64,000 nucleotides of DNA from JAUXFS01 sp963772635 (lineage in GTDB: Bacteria; Pseudomonadota; Alphaproteobacteria; Rhodospirillales; Defluviicoccaceae): NCBI GenBank assembly GCA_963772635.1, contig CAVYYK010000023.1, positions 158,057 through 222,056 on the forward strand. Direction: 5' to 3'. Positions 28,365 to 37,534 of the stretch are shown one piece after another. The notes below the pieces were generated by a model. That model saw only the letters and a list, made by a program, of their open reading frames with translations. It searched no databases and was not told the origin of the DNA. Each line of letters starts with the position of its first letter. Within the stretch, counting starts at the first letter, position 1. Both the position numbers and the translations under genes were made by a program.

Positions 28365-29116
28365 TCAAGGCTTGAGCGCGGCGAAGCGCAGCCGGACGTA
28401 GTCGACGAACCAGCCGCCGTCCGGTGTTCGCAACCGGGGCACCAGCGCGTCGCGGACCTCGGCGACGAAGGCCGGCCGGTCGGCCGCCGAGATCAGCGCG
28501 AGAAAGCTCCCGGCGAAGATTTCCAGCCAGTCGTCGATCGCGCCCGGCAGCGGCGTCGGGCGCGGCATCAGCTCCAGGGTCGTCACTCGAAATCCGCGGG
28601 CTTCCAGCATCGAGCGGAAGTCATCGGGCGAAGGGAACACCCAGGGGTAGTGCACCTCCGCATCGATGTTCCGCTTCGCCAGGGCGTCGCACAGGGCATG
28701 CGACACGGCGGCGACGTTGCCGGATCCCCCGGTTTCGCCGACAAACCGGCCGCCTCGGCACCAGCGCCTTCCACACGCCGGCGACCACCGGCTCCAGATC
28801 CTTCATCCAGTGCAGCGCGGCGTTGCTGAACACCGCGTCGAACTCGGCCTCGAAGGGAAGCCGGGCGCCGTCGATCACCCGGACGTCCAGTCCCCGCGTC
28901 GTGGCTGCGGCAGCCATTTCCGGGCTCGAAATCGACACCGACGACCCGGGCGCCGGCCGCTGCGATCTTCTCGGTCAGCGCCCCGTCACCGCAACCGAGA
29001 TCGAGAATGCGTTCCCCCGGCCTCGGCGCCAGCATCTCCACCACCGGCGCCGCCAGATCGGAGACGTAGCGGGCGTCGCGGGCGTAGCGGTCGGAGTCCC
29101 AGCGTTGTCCGGTCAC
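28365..29116 (-). CDS. Class I SAM-dependent methyltransferase, two frameshifts
   Basis: Three frames must be joined. Frame one from ATG 29116: RWDSDRYARDARYVSDLAAP and the SAM-binding motif ILDLGCGDGALTE. Frame change near 28935, giving SSPEMAAAATTRGLDVRVID and FDAVFSNAALHWMKD. Second change near 28745, giving SHALCDALAKRNIDAEVHYP through to the stop at 28365. The full product is about 250 residues and resembles the BioC/trans-aconitate methyltransferase group. Substrate unknown. It lies between DUF2155 and mlaD on the same strand. No stop mutations occur inside any block, so the gene is probably intact in the organism. Confidence 0.75.
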
Positions 29117-29125
29117 GCGGGTCGG

Positions 29126-29591
29126 CTACTCCGACGGTCCGGGCTTGCCGGTCGCCAGGAAGATGATGTCTCCGACCTGGTCCTCTAGCGAGCGGTAGCT
29201 GTCGGTCTTGGCGATCGTTCCGCCGGGTTCGATCGTCGTCTTCGACGTTCCCGGCTGCAGCCGGACGTACTTGCCGCCGAGGGGACCTTCGCTGGCGATG
29301 CCGGCCACCGTGTCGTCGGGCAGTCTGAGATCGTTGTTGATCCTCATGGTGACCACCGCGTCGAAGGTCTTCAGGATCGAGTCGCCTGTCGACGACTGTC
29401 CCCACCTTGACGCCGCTGATCCGGACGTCGCTGCCGTTGCTCAGGCCGCCGATCTTGAAGAACGCGGCGCCGATTTCGTACCCGGGCGCGCTACGGATCT
29501 CGGTCGTCGAATAGACGAAGTAGACGAACAGGCCAGCCACCGCCAGCACCACCGCTCCCATCACGGTTTCGATGATGTTTCTACGCATCAT
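29126..29591 (-). CDS. mlaD: MlaD-family (MCE domain) lipid transport protein, frameshifted
   Basis: Start ATG 29591 (or 29588): an N-terminal membrane helix (ETVMGAVVLAVAGLFVYFVY) is followed by the MCE domain with GLSNGSDVRISGVKVGTV. Near 29385 the frame changes to one containing VVTMRINNDLRLPDDT, EGPLGGKYVRLQPG and TDSYRSLEDQVGDIIF, ending at 29126. Combined length about 154 residues is typical of short alphaproteobacterial MlaD. It is anchored in the inner membrane and forms a periplasmic ring for phospholipid transfer with an ABC transporter encoded elsewhere. Its start overlaps the stop of the preceding MCE gene (ATGA). Confidence 0.85.
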
Positions 29592-30088
29592 TGTTCCCCT
29601 TTTTCGCTCTGGCCTTTTTCTTCGCCTTGGCTTCGCGCCGCCTTGCCCTCGCGGATGATCAGATCGAGAAGATCGCTGACGACCACCGAGTCCTGGGTGA
29701 ATTCGATGGCGCTGCCGTCCTGGAGCATCTTCTCGTCCCCCCCCGGATCGAGGGCGACGAACTTCGAGCCGAACAGCCCGTCGGTGTAAATCGCCGCCGC
29801 GGTGTCGATCGGCAACTCGACGCCGCTGTCGACTCGCAGCGTGATCCGCACCCGGAAGTCGGTGTCCAGATCCATGCTCTGCACCCGGCCCACCGGGATC
29901 CCGCTGACCATCACCTCGTCGCCGACCGCGAGGCCGTCGACGCGGTTGAACGTGGCGAAGATCCGATAGGTGTCGAACTCCGCTCGGGCCTCCTTGTCGG
30001 CGCCGCCATAGACGACGATCAGCACCAGCGCCAGCACCATCAGCGCCGCGGTGCCGACCACCATTTCCTTGATCTCGCTGGATTTCAC
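29588..30088 (-). CDS. Second MCE-domain (MlaD-like) protein
   Basis: 166 residues from GTG 30088 (GGGAG upstream). An N-terminal membrane helix (VVGTAALMVLALVLIVVYG) precedes an MCE domain with VDGLAVGDEVMVSGIPVGRV and YTDGLFGSKFVALDPGG, and a charged, Glu/Lys-rich tail. It is related to, but clearly diverged from, the following mlaD, so two different MCE subunits are encoded in tandem with coupled translation. A mixed ring is possible. Confidence 0.85.
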   Translation of the reverse strand: MKSSEIKEMVVGTAALMVLALVLIVVYGGADKEARAEFDTYRIFATFNRVDGLAVGDEVMVSGIPVGRVQSMDLDTDFRVRITLRVDSGVELPIDTAAAIYTDGLFGSKFVALDPGGDEKMLQDGSAIEFTQDSVVVSDLLDLIIREGKAARSQGEEKGQSEKGEQ

Positions 30089-30163
30089 CGGGGTGATCTC
30101 CCTTTCGTCACCGCGACCCGATACGGCGGCTCGAAGGACGGCCGCGGACGGCGACGCCCGGCG

Positions 30164-30520
30164 TCACTCCGGCGTCCACGGCTCGTAATCGCCCGTCGCA
30201 TGGGCGCGCCGTCCGCCCTTGAGGTCGTGGCCCGCCGGACGATAGGCGTAGGGGGTGCCGGTCAGGTTGACCATTCGCTCCTTCTGCCACGGCAGACGTT
30301 GCGCTGCGCTCTCGGTCAACGGCTCGTCGACCATGTGATGCAGCCAGGCGTGCCACTCGGGTGGCGCCTTGGTGGCCTCGGGCTTGCCCTTATAGATGAC
30401 CCAACGGCGTTCCCGTCCGTACCGCGCCAGACGCTGGTTGCGGTAGTAGCGGTTGCCGAACTCGTCCTTGCCCACCCGTTCGCCGAACAGCCAGGTAAAA
30501 AGCAGGGTGCCGATGTCCAT
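30164..30520 (-). CDS. NADH:ubiquinone oxidoreductase subunit NDUFA12 (17.2 kDa-like)
   Basis: 118 residues from ATG 30520 (MDIGTLLFTWLFGERVG). Motifs GKDEFGNRYYRN, RRWVIYKG, PPEWHAWLHHMVDEPL and NLTGTPYAYRPAGH match the NDUFA12/B17.2 accessory subunit of complex I, found in alphaproteobacteria and mitochondria. It stabilises the matrix-arm side of complex I. First gene of the minus-strand group NDUFA12, MCE, MCE, methyltransferase, DUF2155. Confidence 0.93.
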   Translation of the reverse strand: MDIGTLLFTWLFGERVGKDEFGNRYYRNQRLARYGRERRWVIYKGKPEATKAPPEWHAWLHHMVDEPLTESAAQRLPWQKERMVNLTGTPYAYRPAGHDLKGGRRAHATGDYEPWTPE

Positions 30521-30688
30521 CGCCTCACGATCCACTTTGCAGGGTATCGCCCGTCCCGATCGCCGCCGTCGGCCCGGATTCGGGGTGCCCCTCCCCGGGG
30601 CGGCTGCAATATGGCACCGGCCACGCCCGTCGTCCAGTCCGTCCTGTCTCCTCGGCTCACGCCATGAACCGCAACATTGTGCGTCGGG

Positions 30689-30733
30689 CACAATATCATG
30701 TGATCAAGAGCGCCGTTGCTACGAAATCTTGTT
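30689..30733 (+). promoter_or_regulatory. Candidate tandem NrdR boxes upstream of nrdJ
   Basis: CACAATATCATGTG at 30689-30702 agrees with the core of the NrdR box (CACWATATATWGTG) at 12 of 14 positions. A weaker copy, 9 of 14, starts at 30720. The 31-bp spacing is that expected for tandem NrdR boxes, and the second copy overlaps the -35 of the likely promoter, fitting repression by NrdR. Confidence 0.42.
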
Positions 30734-30760
30734 GCAACCACGGTAAACCCACGATATAGT
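30732..30760 (+). promoter_or_regulatory. Likely sigma-70 promoter of nrdJ
   Basis: TTGCAA at 30732-30737 and TATAGT at 30755-30760 are separated by 17 bp. A transcript from here would have a leader of about 170 nt before ATG 30940; that leader shows no cobalamin riboswitch consensus that I can recognise. Confidence 0.45.
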
Positions 30761-30939
30761 GATAATTGGCGGTAAGGGTGCCCTATCTTGTGCCGTTAGC
30801 CACGGGATCTGATGCACTCAGCCGTCGTAAGGGGGCTTGGGAGGCGACCGAGAACGGCAGCGTGGTTGAGGCAACGCCGTCGCCTGTTTCATGGCCCTTG
30901 GTGGAATTGAGCGCAACAACAAGGTGAGACGAAAAAGCG

Positions 30940-33900
30940 ATGCACATTGCACGACTGTTTACCGAACCAGACAGCTCACCCTACGAGTCGGTCGCGTTCC
31001 GCAAGGTTTCCAGCGAAATCCGCAATCCGGATGGGTCTGTGGTGTTCCGCCAGGACGACATCGAGGTGCCCGCCGGCTGGTCGCAGGTCGCCAGTGACGT
31101 GCTCGCCCAGAAATACTTCCGCAAGGCCGGTGTGCCGGCGCGGCTCAAGCCCGTCAAGGAGCGCAACGTGCCGTCGTGGCTGTGGCGCCGGACGGCCGAC
31201 GTCAAGGCGCTGAAAAGTCTGCCTGTAGACCGGCGCTACGGCGGCGAGACCAGCACCAGGCAGGTGTTCGACCAACTCGCCGGCACCTGGACCTATTGGG
31301 GCTGGAAGGGCGGCTATTTCGATTCGGAGCAGGATGCACGGACGTTCTTCGACGAGCTCCGCTACATGCTGGCCAAACAGATGTGCGCCCCGAACTCGCC
31401 GCAGTGGTTCAACACCGGCCTGCACTGGGCCTACGGCATCGACGGCCCGGCCCAGGGCCACTATTACGCCGATCACAAAACGGGCGAGGTGCGGCAGTCG
31501 GAAACCGCCTACGAACACCCGCAGCCCCACGCCTGCTTCATCCAGGGCATCGAGGACGACCTGGTCAACGAGGGCGGCATCATGGACCTCTGGGTCCGCG
31601 AGGCGCGCCTGTTCAAGTACGGGTCCGGCACCGGCACGAATTTCTCCATGCTCCGCGGCGAGAACGAGCCGCTTTCCGGCGGCGGCCGTTCGTCCGGGCT
31701 GATGAGCTTCCTCAAGATCGGCGACCGCGCCGCCGGGGCGATCAAGTCCGGCGGCACCACCCGCCGCGCCGCCAAGATGGTGGTGGTCGACATCGATCAT
31801 CCCGACATCGAGGACTTCATCAACTGGAAGGTCCGCGAGGAGCAGAAGGTCGCGGCGATGGTGACCGGCTCCCGGCTCGCCGGCAAGCACCTGAACGCGG
31901 TGATGGCGGCGTGCCGCGAGGTCCCCGGCGGCGAAGGCGAGGCGCGGTTCGACCCGCGGCGCAACCCCGAGCTCAAACAGGCGGTGCTCGGCGCCCGCGA
32001 GGTGATGATCCCCGAGAGCTATGTCCAGCGGGTCATCGAGTTCGCCCGCCAGGGCTACACCGAGGTGTCGTTTCCGGAGTACGACACCGATTGGGATTCC
32101 GAGGCCTACCGCACCGTCTCCGGGCAGAACGCCAACAACAGCGTCCGGGTGACCAACGCCTTCCTCGAGAAGGTGCTGCAGGACGGCGAGTGGGAGCTGA
32201 TCGCCCGGACCGACGGCAAAGTCGCCAAGCGCGTACCGGCCCGCGAGCTGTGGGATCAGATCACCTACGCCGCCTGGGGCTGCGCCGACCCCGGCCTCCA
32301 GTACGACACCACCATCAACGAATGGCACACCTGTCCGACCAGCGGCCGCATCAACGCGTCGAATCCCTGCTCCGAGTACATGTTCCTCGACGATACCGCC
32401 TGCAACCTGGCGTCCCTCAACCTGATGGCGTTCCAGAACGCCGATGGCGAGCTCGACGTCGCGGCGTTCGAGCACGGGGTCAGGCTGTGGACGTTGGTGC
32501 TCGAGATCTCGGTGATGATGGCCCAGTTCCCGGCGCGGCGCATCGCCCAGCTGTCCTACGAATTCCGCACCCTGGGCCTCGGCTTCGCCAACATCGGCGG
32601 CTACCTGATGGCCGCCGGTAGCTCCTACAACTCCGACACCGCGCGCAACGTCTGCGGCGCGATCAGCGCGCTGATGACCGCGGTCTCCTACGCGACATCG
32701 GCCGAGATCGCCTGCGAGTTGGGCCCCTTCCCCCGCTTCGCCGAGAACCGCGAGGCGATGCTGCGGGTGATCCGTAACCACCGCCGTGCCGCCCACGGCG
32801 ATGCCAAGGGCTACGAGGAGCTGTCGGTGGCGACCCGTCCCGCTCGACGCCGCCGCCGTTCCCGACCGGGCACTGGCCGACGCCGCGCGCACCGCCTGGG
32901 ACCGGGCGCTCGCCCTCGGCGAGACCCATGGCTACCGCAACGCCCAAACGACGGTGATCGCCCCCACCGGCACCATCGGCCTGGTGATGGATTGCGACAC
33001 CACCGGGATCGAGCCCGACTTCGCCCTGGTCAAATTCAAGAAGCTGGCGGGCGGCGGCTACTTCAAGATCATCAATCGCACGGTGCAACTGGCGCTCGCC
33101 CGGCTCGGCTACGCCGAACAGGAGATCGAGCAGATCGTCCGCTACGCGGTGGGCCACGGGACCCTTCACGGGGCGCCGGGCGTCAACCCCGAATCGCTCC
33201 GCGACAAGGGCTTCACCGAGACCGCTGTCCAGGCGGTGGAGAAGAACATCGCCGAAGCCTTCGACATCCGTTTCGTCTTCAACAAGTGGACGCTCGGCGA
33301 GGACTTCTGCACCGGGGCATTGGGTATCCCCCGCGAGTCGCTGGAAGACGTGTCGTTCTGCCTGCTGTCGGCGCTCGGGTTCTCGGGCGAGGAGATCGAG
33401 ACGGCCAACAACCACGTCTGCGGCGCGATGACCCTGGAGGGCGCGCCGTTCCTCAGGGCCGAGCACCTCCCCGTGTTCGACTGCGCCAACGCCTGCGGCC
33501 GCACCGGGACCCGCTATCTGTCGGTGGAAAGCCACATCCGGATGATGGCGGCGGCGCAGCCGTTCGTCACCGGCGCCATCTCGAAGACCATCAACATGCC
33601 CCGTTCGGCGACGATCGAGGACTGCAAGCAGGCCTACATGCTGTCGTGGCACCTTGGACTGAAGGCGACGGCGCTGTATCGCGACGGATCGAAGTTGTCG
33701 CAACCGCTGGCCTCGTCGCTGTTCGACATCGAAGACGTGGAGTCCTTCGCCGACGAGATCGCCGAGCGTCCGGCCGCGGCGCAGGCCGAAATCATCGCCG
33801 AGCGGTTCGTCGAGCGGGTGGTCACCCGCCTCAACCGGAACAGCCTGCCGAGCCGGCGCAAGGGCTACACCCAGAAGGCCAAGGTCGGCGGCCACAAGGT

Positions 33901-34606
33901 CTATCTCCGCACCGGCGAATACGAGGACGGCCGCCTCGGCGAGATCTTCATCGACATGCACAAGGAGGGCGCCGCCTTCCGCAGCCTGATGAACAACTTC
34001 GCCATCGCCATCTCGATCGGTCTCCAGTACGGCGTGCCGCTGGAGGAGTTCGTCGAGGCGTTCACCTTCACCCGGTTCGAACCCGCGGGTCTCGTCGAGG
34101 GAAACGACACGATCAAGATGGCGACGTCGATCCTCGACTACATCTTCCGCGAACTGGGGGTGTCGTACATGGGTCGCTACGACCTCGCCCATGTCGATCC
34201 CCACGAATCCGATCCCGACAACCTCGGACGCGGCGACGACGAGGGCAAGCCGAACCGGGACGACGACGATCGGATGCCGGAGGTTCAGCGCCTCGCCAGC
34301 AAGGGCTATGTCCGCAGCCGCTTCAAGGTTTACCGCGGTGACAAGGACACCGCCGCCGTGGCGCAGCGGGCGGCCGCCGGCGGCGCCGCGGTGATGATGC
34401 ACACCGTCGAATCGGCGCTCGCCGATGCCATGGCCGTCGAGTCCGTTCTCGCGGTGACCGCCGGCGTCCAGACGGGAGCCGCCCGCGAAGCGCGGATGAA
34501 GGGCTACGAGGGTGATTCGTGCGACGAATGCGGCAACTTCACACTGGTTCGCAACGGCACCTGTCTGAAATGCATGACCTGCGGCGGAACCACCGGATGT
34601 TCGTGA
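30940..34606 (+). CDS. nrdJ: B12-dependent (class II) ribonucleotide reductase, one-base frameshift
   Basis: ATG 30940 opens frame one to about 32832; an extra A at 32833 breaks it, and frame two continues with PLDAAAVPDRALADAARTAW to TGA 34606. The joined protein is about 1221 residues, normal for alphaproteobacterial NrdJ. Motifs: KQMCAPNSPQWFNTGL, the substrate and cysteine regions YGSGTGTNFSMLRG and NPCSEYMFLDDTACNLASLN, TTVIAPTGTIGLVMDCDTTG, and a C-terminal zinc-type CDECGNFTLVRNGTCLKCMTC. It reduces ribonucleotides to deoxyribonucleotides with adenosylcobalamin, independent of oxygen. Candidate NrdR boxes lie upstream. Confidence 0.93.
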
Positions 34607-34650
34607 GAACAGTCATGCCGTTTGCTCCCCCCTCCTCCCTGGGAGCCTCC

Positions 34651-34687
34651 AGGCGTTCCCCGGGGCCATCGGGCCTCGGGGGCGCCT
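34651..34687 (+). terminator. GC-rich hairpin downstream of nrdJ
   Basis: AGGCGTTCCCCGGGGCC and GGGCCTCGGGGGCGCCT, separated by ATC, form a long near-perfect stem-loop 45 nt after the nrdJ stop and 47 nt before the next gene. No T-run follows, so it may be a weak terminator or an mRNA-stabilising structure. Confidence 0.4.
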
Positions 34688-34733
34688 GCCTTGTCCGCGC
34701 GCTCCCTGCGGGAACCAGTGGGAGGAAACCGCG

Positions 34734-35750
34734 GTGACGGCGGAATGGCAGCATGTGTCTGCCCGTTTCCGAACCTTCCTCAGCGAGTTGCAGCCGACGC
34801 CCAACGAACGATACGCTGCGTGGAACGCCGCGCGCGATGTCGGCGGCCTGCTCAAGCGGCGTTTCTTCCGTCCCGGCGTCGATGCCGATCCCGGCGCCGG
34901 CGACCATCTGGTGATCGGCGGCTACGGCAACGGTACCGCGGTGCGTCCGGCCCGGGCGATCGACCTGTTGTTCGTGGTCCCGGCGCGGCTTCGTCTCGAA
35001 GCCGGGGTGATGGCCCCTTGCGGCGGCGGCGAGGTGCCTTCGTTGTTTCGCGAGATGATCGAGCTGCTCGGCACCCGTTACGCCGGCGTCGAGATGTCCC
35101 GGGAGGGGTGGCTCTCGGTGCTGTCCGATCCCGGGCGTTCGGTTCCCGGCGACAGCGATCGGATCGCGATCCGGGTCATTCCGTGCTTCGCCCGCAGTGG
35201 CGGGGGCTATCGGGTGGCCGCCGGAGGCGGCCGGGCCGGGCGTGGCCCGTGGGGGCGGATAAACCCGGAGGCGGAACTCCGCCACCTCGACCGAGTCGAT
35301 ACCGCCGGCCATGGCAAGGCGCGGGACCTGATCCGCATGCTCAAGGCCTGGCGGTTCCGGTCCGGTGCCCCCATCGGCACCTTCGCCCTCGAGCTCTTGG
35401 CCTGCGAGTTCGTCACCGTGTGGATCTACCAGCGCCAAAGCGCGTTGTTCTACGACTGGATGGTGCGGGATTTCTTTTTCTGGCTGACCGCCCAGGGCGG
35501 GCGGGCGCTGGCGATCCCCGGTACCGACGAGGCGCTGGCGCTGGGCGATGTCTGGTGCGCCGACGCCGAAGCCGCCCATGCCGCCGCCGCCGAGGCCTCC
35601 GACCTGGAACGGGACAACATGGACGAGCAGGCGCGTGTCCGCTGGCGCCGGATCTTCGGCCTCGCCTTCTCGGGTGTGCCGATGCCGCCGCCCCCGCCCG
35701 TCGTCGGCTCCCGCGTCGTCCCCTGGCAGGCCGTGGTGGCGGCAGACTGA
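34734..35750 (+). CDS. CD-NTase/OAS-fold nucleotidyltransferase-like protein with degenerate active site
   Basis: 338 residues from GTG 34734 (GGAGG 9 nt upstream). Residues 58-80 align with the nucleotidyltransferase motif of CD-NTases: GGYGNGTAVRPARAIDLLF, and a later segment INPEAELRHLDRVD..GKARDLIRMLKAW fits the helical OAS-like domain. The catalytic acids of the family (DxD, then D/E about 70 residues on) read A75-I-D77 and R147 in AIRVIPCF, so only one of three remains. It is therefore unlikely to make a cyclic nucleotide in the normal way. No CBASS effector, ubiquitin-like transfer or HORMA/TRIP13 gene is adjacent. Could be a binding protein or a pseudoenzyme. Confidence 0.65.
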   Translation: MTAEWQHVSARFRTFLSELQPTPNERYAAWNAARDVGGLLKRRFFRPGVDADPGAGDHLVIGGYGNGTAVRPARAIDLLFVVPARLRLEAGVMAPCGGGEVPSLFREMIELLGTRYAGVEMSREGWLSVLSDPGRSVPGDSDRIAIRVIPCFARSGGGYRVAAGGGRAGRGPWGRINPEAELRHLDRVDTAGHGKARDLIRMLKAWRFRSGAPIGTFALELLACEFVTVWIYQRQSALFYDWMVRDFFFWLTAQGGRALAIPGTDEALALGDVWCADAEAAHAAAAEASDLERDNMDEQARVRWRRIFGLAFSGVPMPPPPPVVGSRVVPWQAVVAAD

Positions 35751-35808
35751 CCCCCTCCGCTTCCGGCCGGCACGACTGCGAACCCATGAGAATCGGGGTG
35801 ATTCGGCG

Positions 35809-36201
35809 CTAAACGACTTCGATCAAGGCAGTGTGACCCGGCGCGTTGCCAAGTCGTCGGTCGCGGGTGATCAGCGGGGCTTCGAGCGCTTCGGCCAGAG
35901 CGACATAGGCAGCGTCGTAAGCCGTCATATTGTGACGAAGCGCCCAGATGCGGTCATTCAGCGGTCCATGCCCGTATCGTGTGATCGGCAAAACCAAGAA
36001 GTCTTCGAGGGCTGTCCGACCGCGATCCGCGGTCATCTCCTTTTGCGCGCATAGGCGACGCAGAACTTGGAGAACCTCGATATCGAGCAGTTGCGGCGCG
36101 TGCAGCGACATCTCGGCACGATGCAGCCGCCGCTCGATAGACCACGCCGCCGACGTGGCCAGCAGCACCTCGATCACCACAGAGGTATCGACGACGATCA
36201 C
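35809..36201 (-). CDS. vapC: VapC-family PIN-domain toxin
   Basis: 130 residues, MIVVDTSVVIEVLL at the start (first catalytic Asp), with later acidic residues in MTAYDAAYVALAEAL and TRDRRL, the PIN-domain ribonuclease set. Such toxins cut tRNA or rRNA when the antitoxin is lost. The start overlaps the antitoxin stop by 4 nt (ATGA), giving the usual antitoxin-first operon. Confidence 0.92.
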   Translation of the reverse strand: MIVVDTSVVIEVLLATSAAWSIERRLHRAEMSLHAPQLLDIEVLQVLRRLCAQKEMTADRGRTALEDFLVLPITRYGHGPLNDRIWALRHNMTAYDAAYVALAEALEAPLITRDRRLGNAPGHTALIEVV

Positions 36202-36428
36202 CTCGTGTCCCGCTCCTCGCGCACCATGTCCGCGACCGGGATCGAAGGTGTCACAGCCGAGCGGGAGCGTAACCGTTCGAACATCTCGGCTTCGGTCGGC
36301 CGCTCGGCGATGTGGCGGATTTCGGCCAGAAGATAGTCGGTGAGCGACATGCCCGCGAGCGCCGCGCGAGCCTTGAGCTTACGGTGCATGTCGTCAGGTA
36401 CGTGGCGGATCTGGATCATCTTTGACAT
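36198..36428 (-). CDS. FitA/VapB-like ribbon-helix-helix antitoxin
   Basis: 76 residues from ATG 36428 (MSKMIQIRHVPDDMHRKLKA). The N-terminal ribbon-helix-helix (IQIRHVPDDMHRKLKARAAL and SLTDYLLAEI) binds DNA and the C-terminal tail neutralises VapC. ATG 36434 is an alternative, but a well-spaced promoter predicts transcription to begin at about 36428, so the mRNA would be leaderless from this codon. An inverted repeat lies in the promoter spacer, fitting autoregulation. Confidence 0.88.
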   Translation of the reverse strand: MSKMIQIRHVPDDMHRKLKARAALAGMSLTDYLLAEIRHIAERPTEAEMFERLRSRSAVTPSIPVADMVREERDTR

Positions 36429-36434
36429 GCCCAT

Positions 36435-36463
36435 AGCATACTTGCATGTGGAGCACATGTCGA
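36435..36463 (-). promoter_or_regulatory. Promoter and operator of the toxin-antitoxin operon
   Basis: On the minus strand TCGACA (36463-36458) and TATGCT (36440-36435) are 17 bp apart. CATGTG-GAG-CACATG at 36445-36459, a perfect 6-bp inverted repeat, fills the spacer, where a ribbon-helix-helix antitoxin would block RNA polymerase. Confidence 0.55.
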
Positions 36464-36510
36464 GCCCCTCGGCATGGACTCCGTCTGAGCAACACCTCCT
36501 TTGGTGGCCG

Positions 36511-37521
36511 TCAGAAGGCGATGCACACTTTGCCGAAGTGGCGGCCGGCTTCCAGGTGGGCGAAGGCCGCCGGCACGTCGTCGAAGCTGAACACGCGATC
36601 GACCACCGGGCGCATGTGATGCTGGGCGATCGCCCGGCACATCGCCTCGAAGCCGTCGCGCGACCCGACGGTGACGCCCTGCAGGCGCAGATTGCGCATC
36701 ACCACCAGCGGCAGCGAGACGTTGGCCTTGGCGCCGCCGAGGACACCGATCAGGCTCACCTGGCCGCCGGTCCGCGCCGCCCGGATCGAGCGTTCGAGGG
36801 TGTCGGCGCCGCCGAGCTCGATGACGTGGTCGCAGCCCTCGCCTTCCGTCAGGTCCTTGGCCACCCGGTCCCAGTCCGGGGTCGTCCGGTAGTTGATGGT
36901 CTCGTCGGCGCCGAGCTGGCGGGCGCGGGCGAGCTTGTCGTCGCGCGACGAGGTCATGATCACCCGCGCGCCGGCCATCTTGGCGAACTGCATGGCGAAC
37001 AGGGCGACGCCGCCGGTGCCCTGGACCAGCACCGTGTCTCCCGGACCGACCCCTCCTTCGGTGACCAGCGCGCTCCACGCGGTCAGCGCGGCGCACGGCA
37101 GGCACGCCGCCTCCTCGTCCCTGAGATGGTCCGGGACGCGTGAAACACCCTGCTCGCCGATCCGCATCAAGCGGGTCAGCACCCCGTCGACCGGGCCGCC
37201 GAGGGTGTCGTGAAACTTGTCAGACGTCGCGGTCCCGCCGATCCAACTCTGGAAAAACAGCGGCGCGACCCGATCGCCGACCGCGACGCGGCGCACCCCC
37301 TCGCCCACCGCGACCACTTCGCCGACGCCGTCGGAAACCGGGATCACCGGCACCTTCACCCGTGGCCCGTAGCCGCCGCGGATCATCAGGGTATCGCGGT
37401 AGTTCAGCGACGCCGCCCGCATCGCCAACACCACCTCGCCCGGTGCCGGCGTCGGGTCGGGTCGCTCGCCCTTTTTGAGATGCTCCGGCCCGAACGCCTC
37501 CTTCAGTTCCCAGACTTCCAT
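36511..37521 (-). CDS. MDR-family NAD(P)-dependent alcohol dehydrogenase/quinone oxidoreductase
   Basis: 336 residues. The GroES-like N-terminal part contains AASLNYRDTLMIRGGYG and PVSDGVGEVVAVGEGV; the Rossmann part has VLVQGTGGVALFAMQFAKM and ADETINY. The cysteine cluster of the structural zinc site is absent and the catalytic zinc ligands are not evident, so it belongs to the zinc-free or quinone-reductase-like MDR group. Substrate unknown. It lies 13 nt from the end of the PfkB kinase gene and is probably co-transcribed with it. Confidence 0.85.
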   Translation of the reverse strand: MEVWELKEAFGPEHLKKGERPDPTPAPGEVVLAMRAASLNYRDTLMIRGGYGPRVKVPVIPVSDGVGEVVAVGEGVRRVAVGDRVAPLFFQSWIGGTATSDKFHDTLGGPVDGVLTRLMRIGEQGVSRVPDHLRDEEAACLPCAALTAWSALVTEGGVGPGDTVLVQGTGGVALFAMQFAKMAGARVIMTSSRDDKLARARQLGADETINYRTTPDWDRVAKDLTEGEGCDHVIELGGADTLERSIRAARTGGQVSLIGVLGGAKANVSLPLVVMRNLRLQGVTVGSRDGFEAMCRAIAQHHMRPVVDRVFSFDDVPAAFAHLEAGRHFGKVCIAF

Positions 37522-37534
37522 CCCGGCTCCCCTT

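Noticed and set aside
30761..30939. Cobalamin riboswitch in the nrdJ leader
   Set aside because: No B12-box consensus could be recognised; a covariance search would be needed to exclude a divergent one.
30976..34402. Long minus-strand open frames opposite nrdJ
   Set aside because: They mirror the codon structure of nrdJ and have no motifs of their own.
34734..36428. CBASS defence island
   Set aside because: The CD-NTase-like protein lacks catalytic acids and there is no effector or accessory gene; the neighbours are an ordinary toxin-antitoxin pair.
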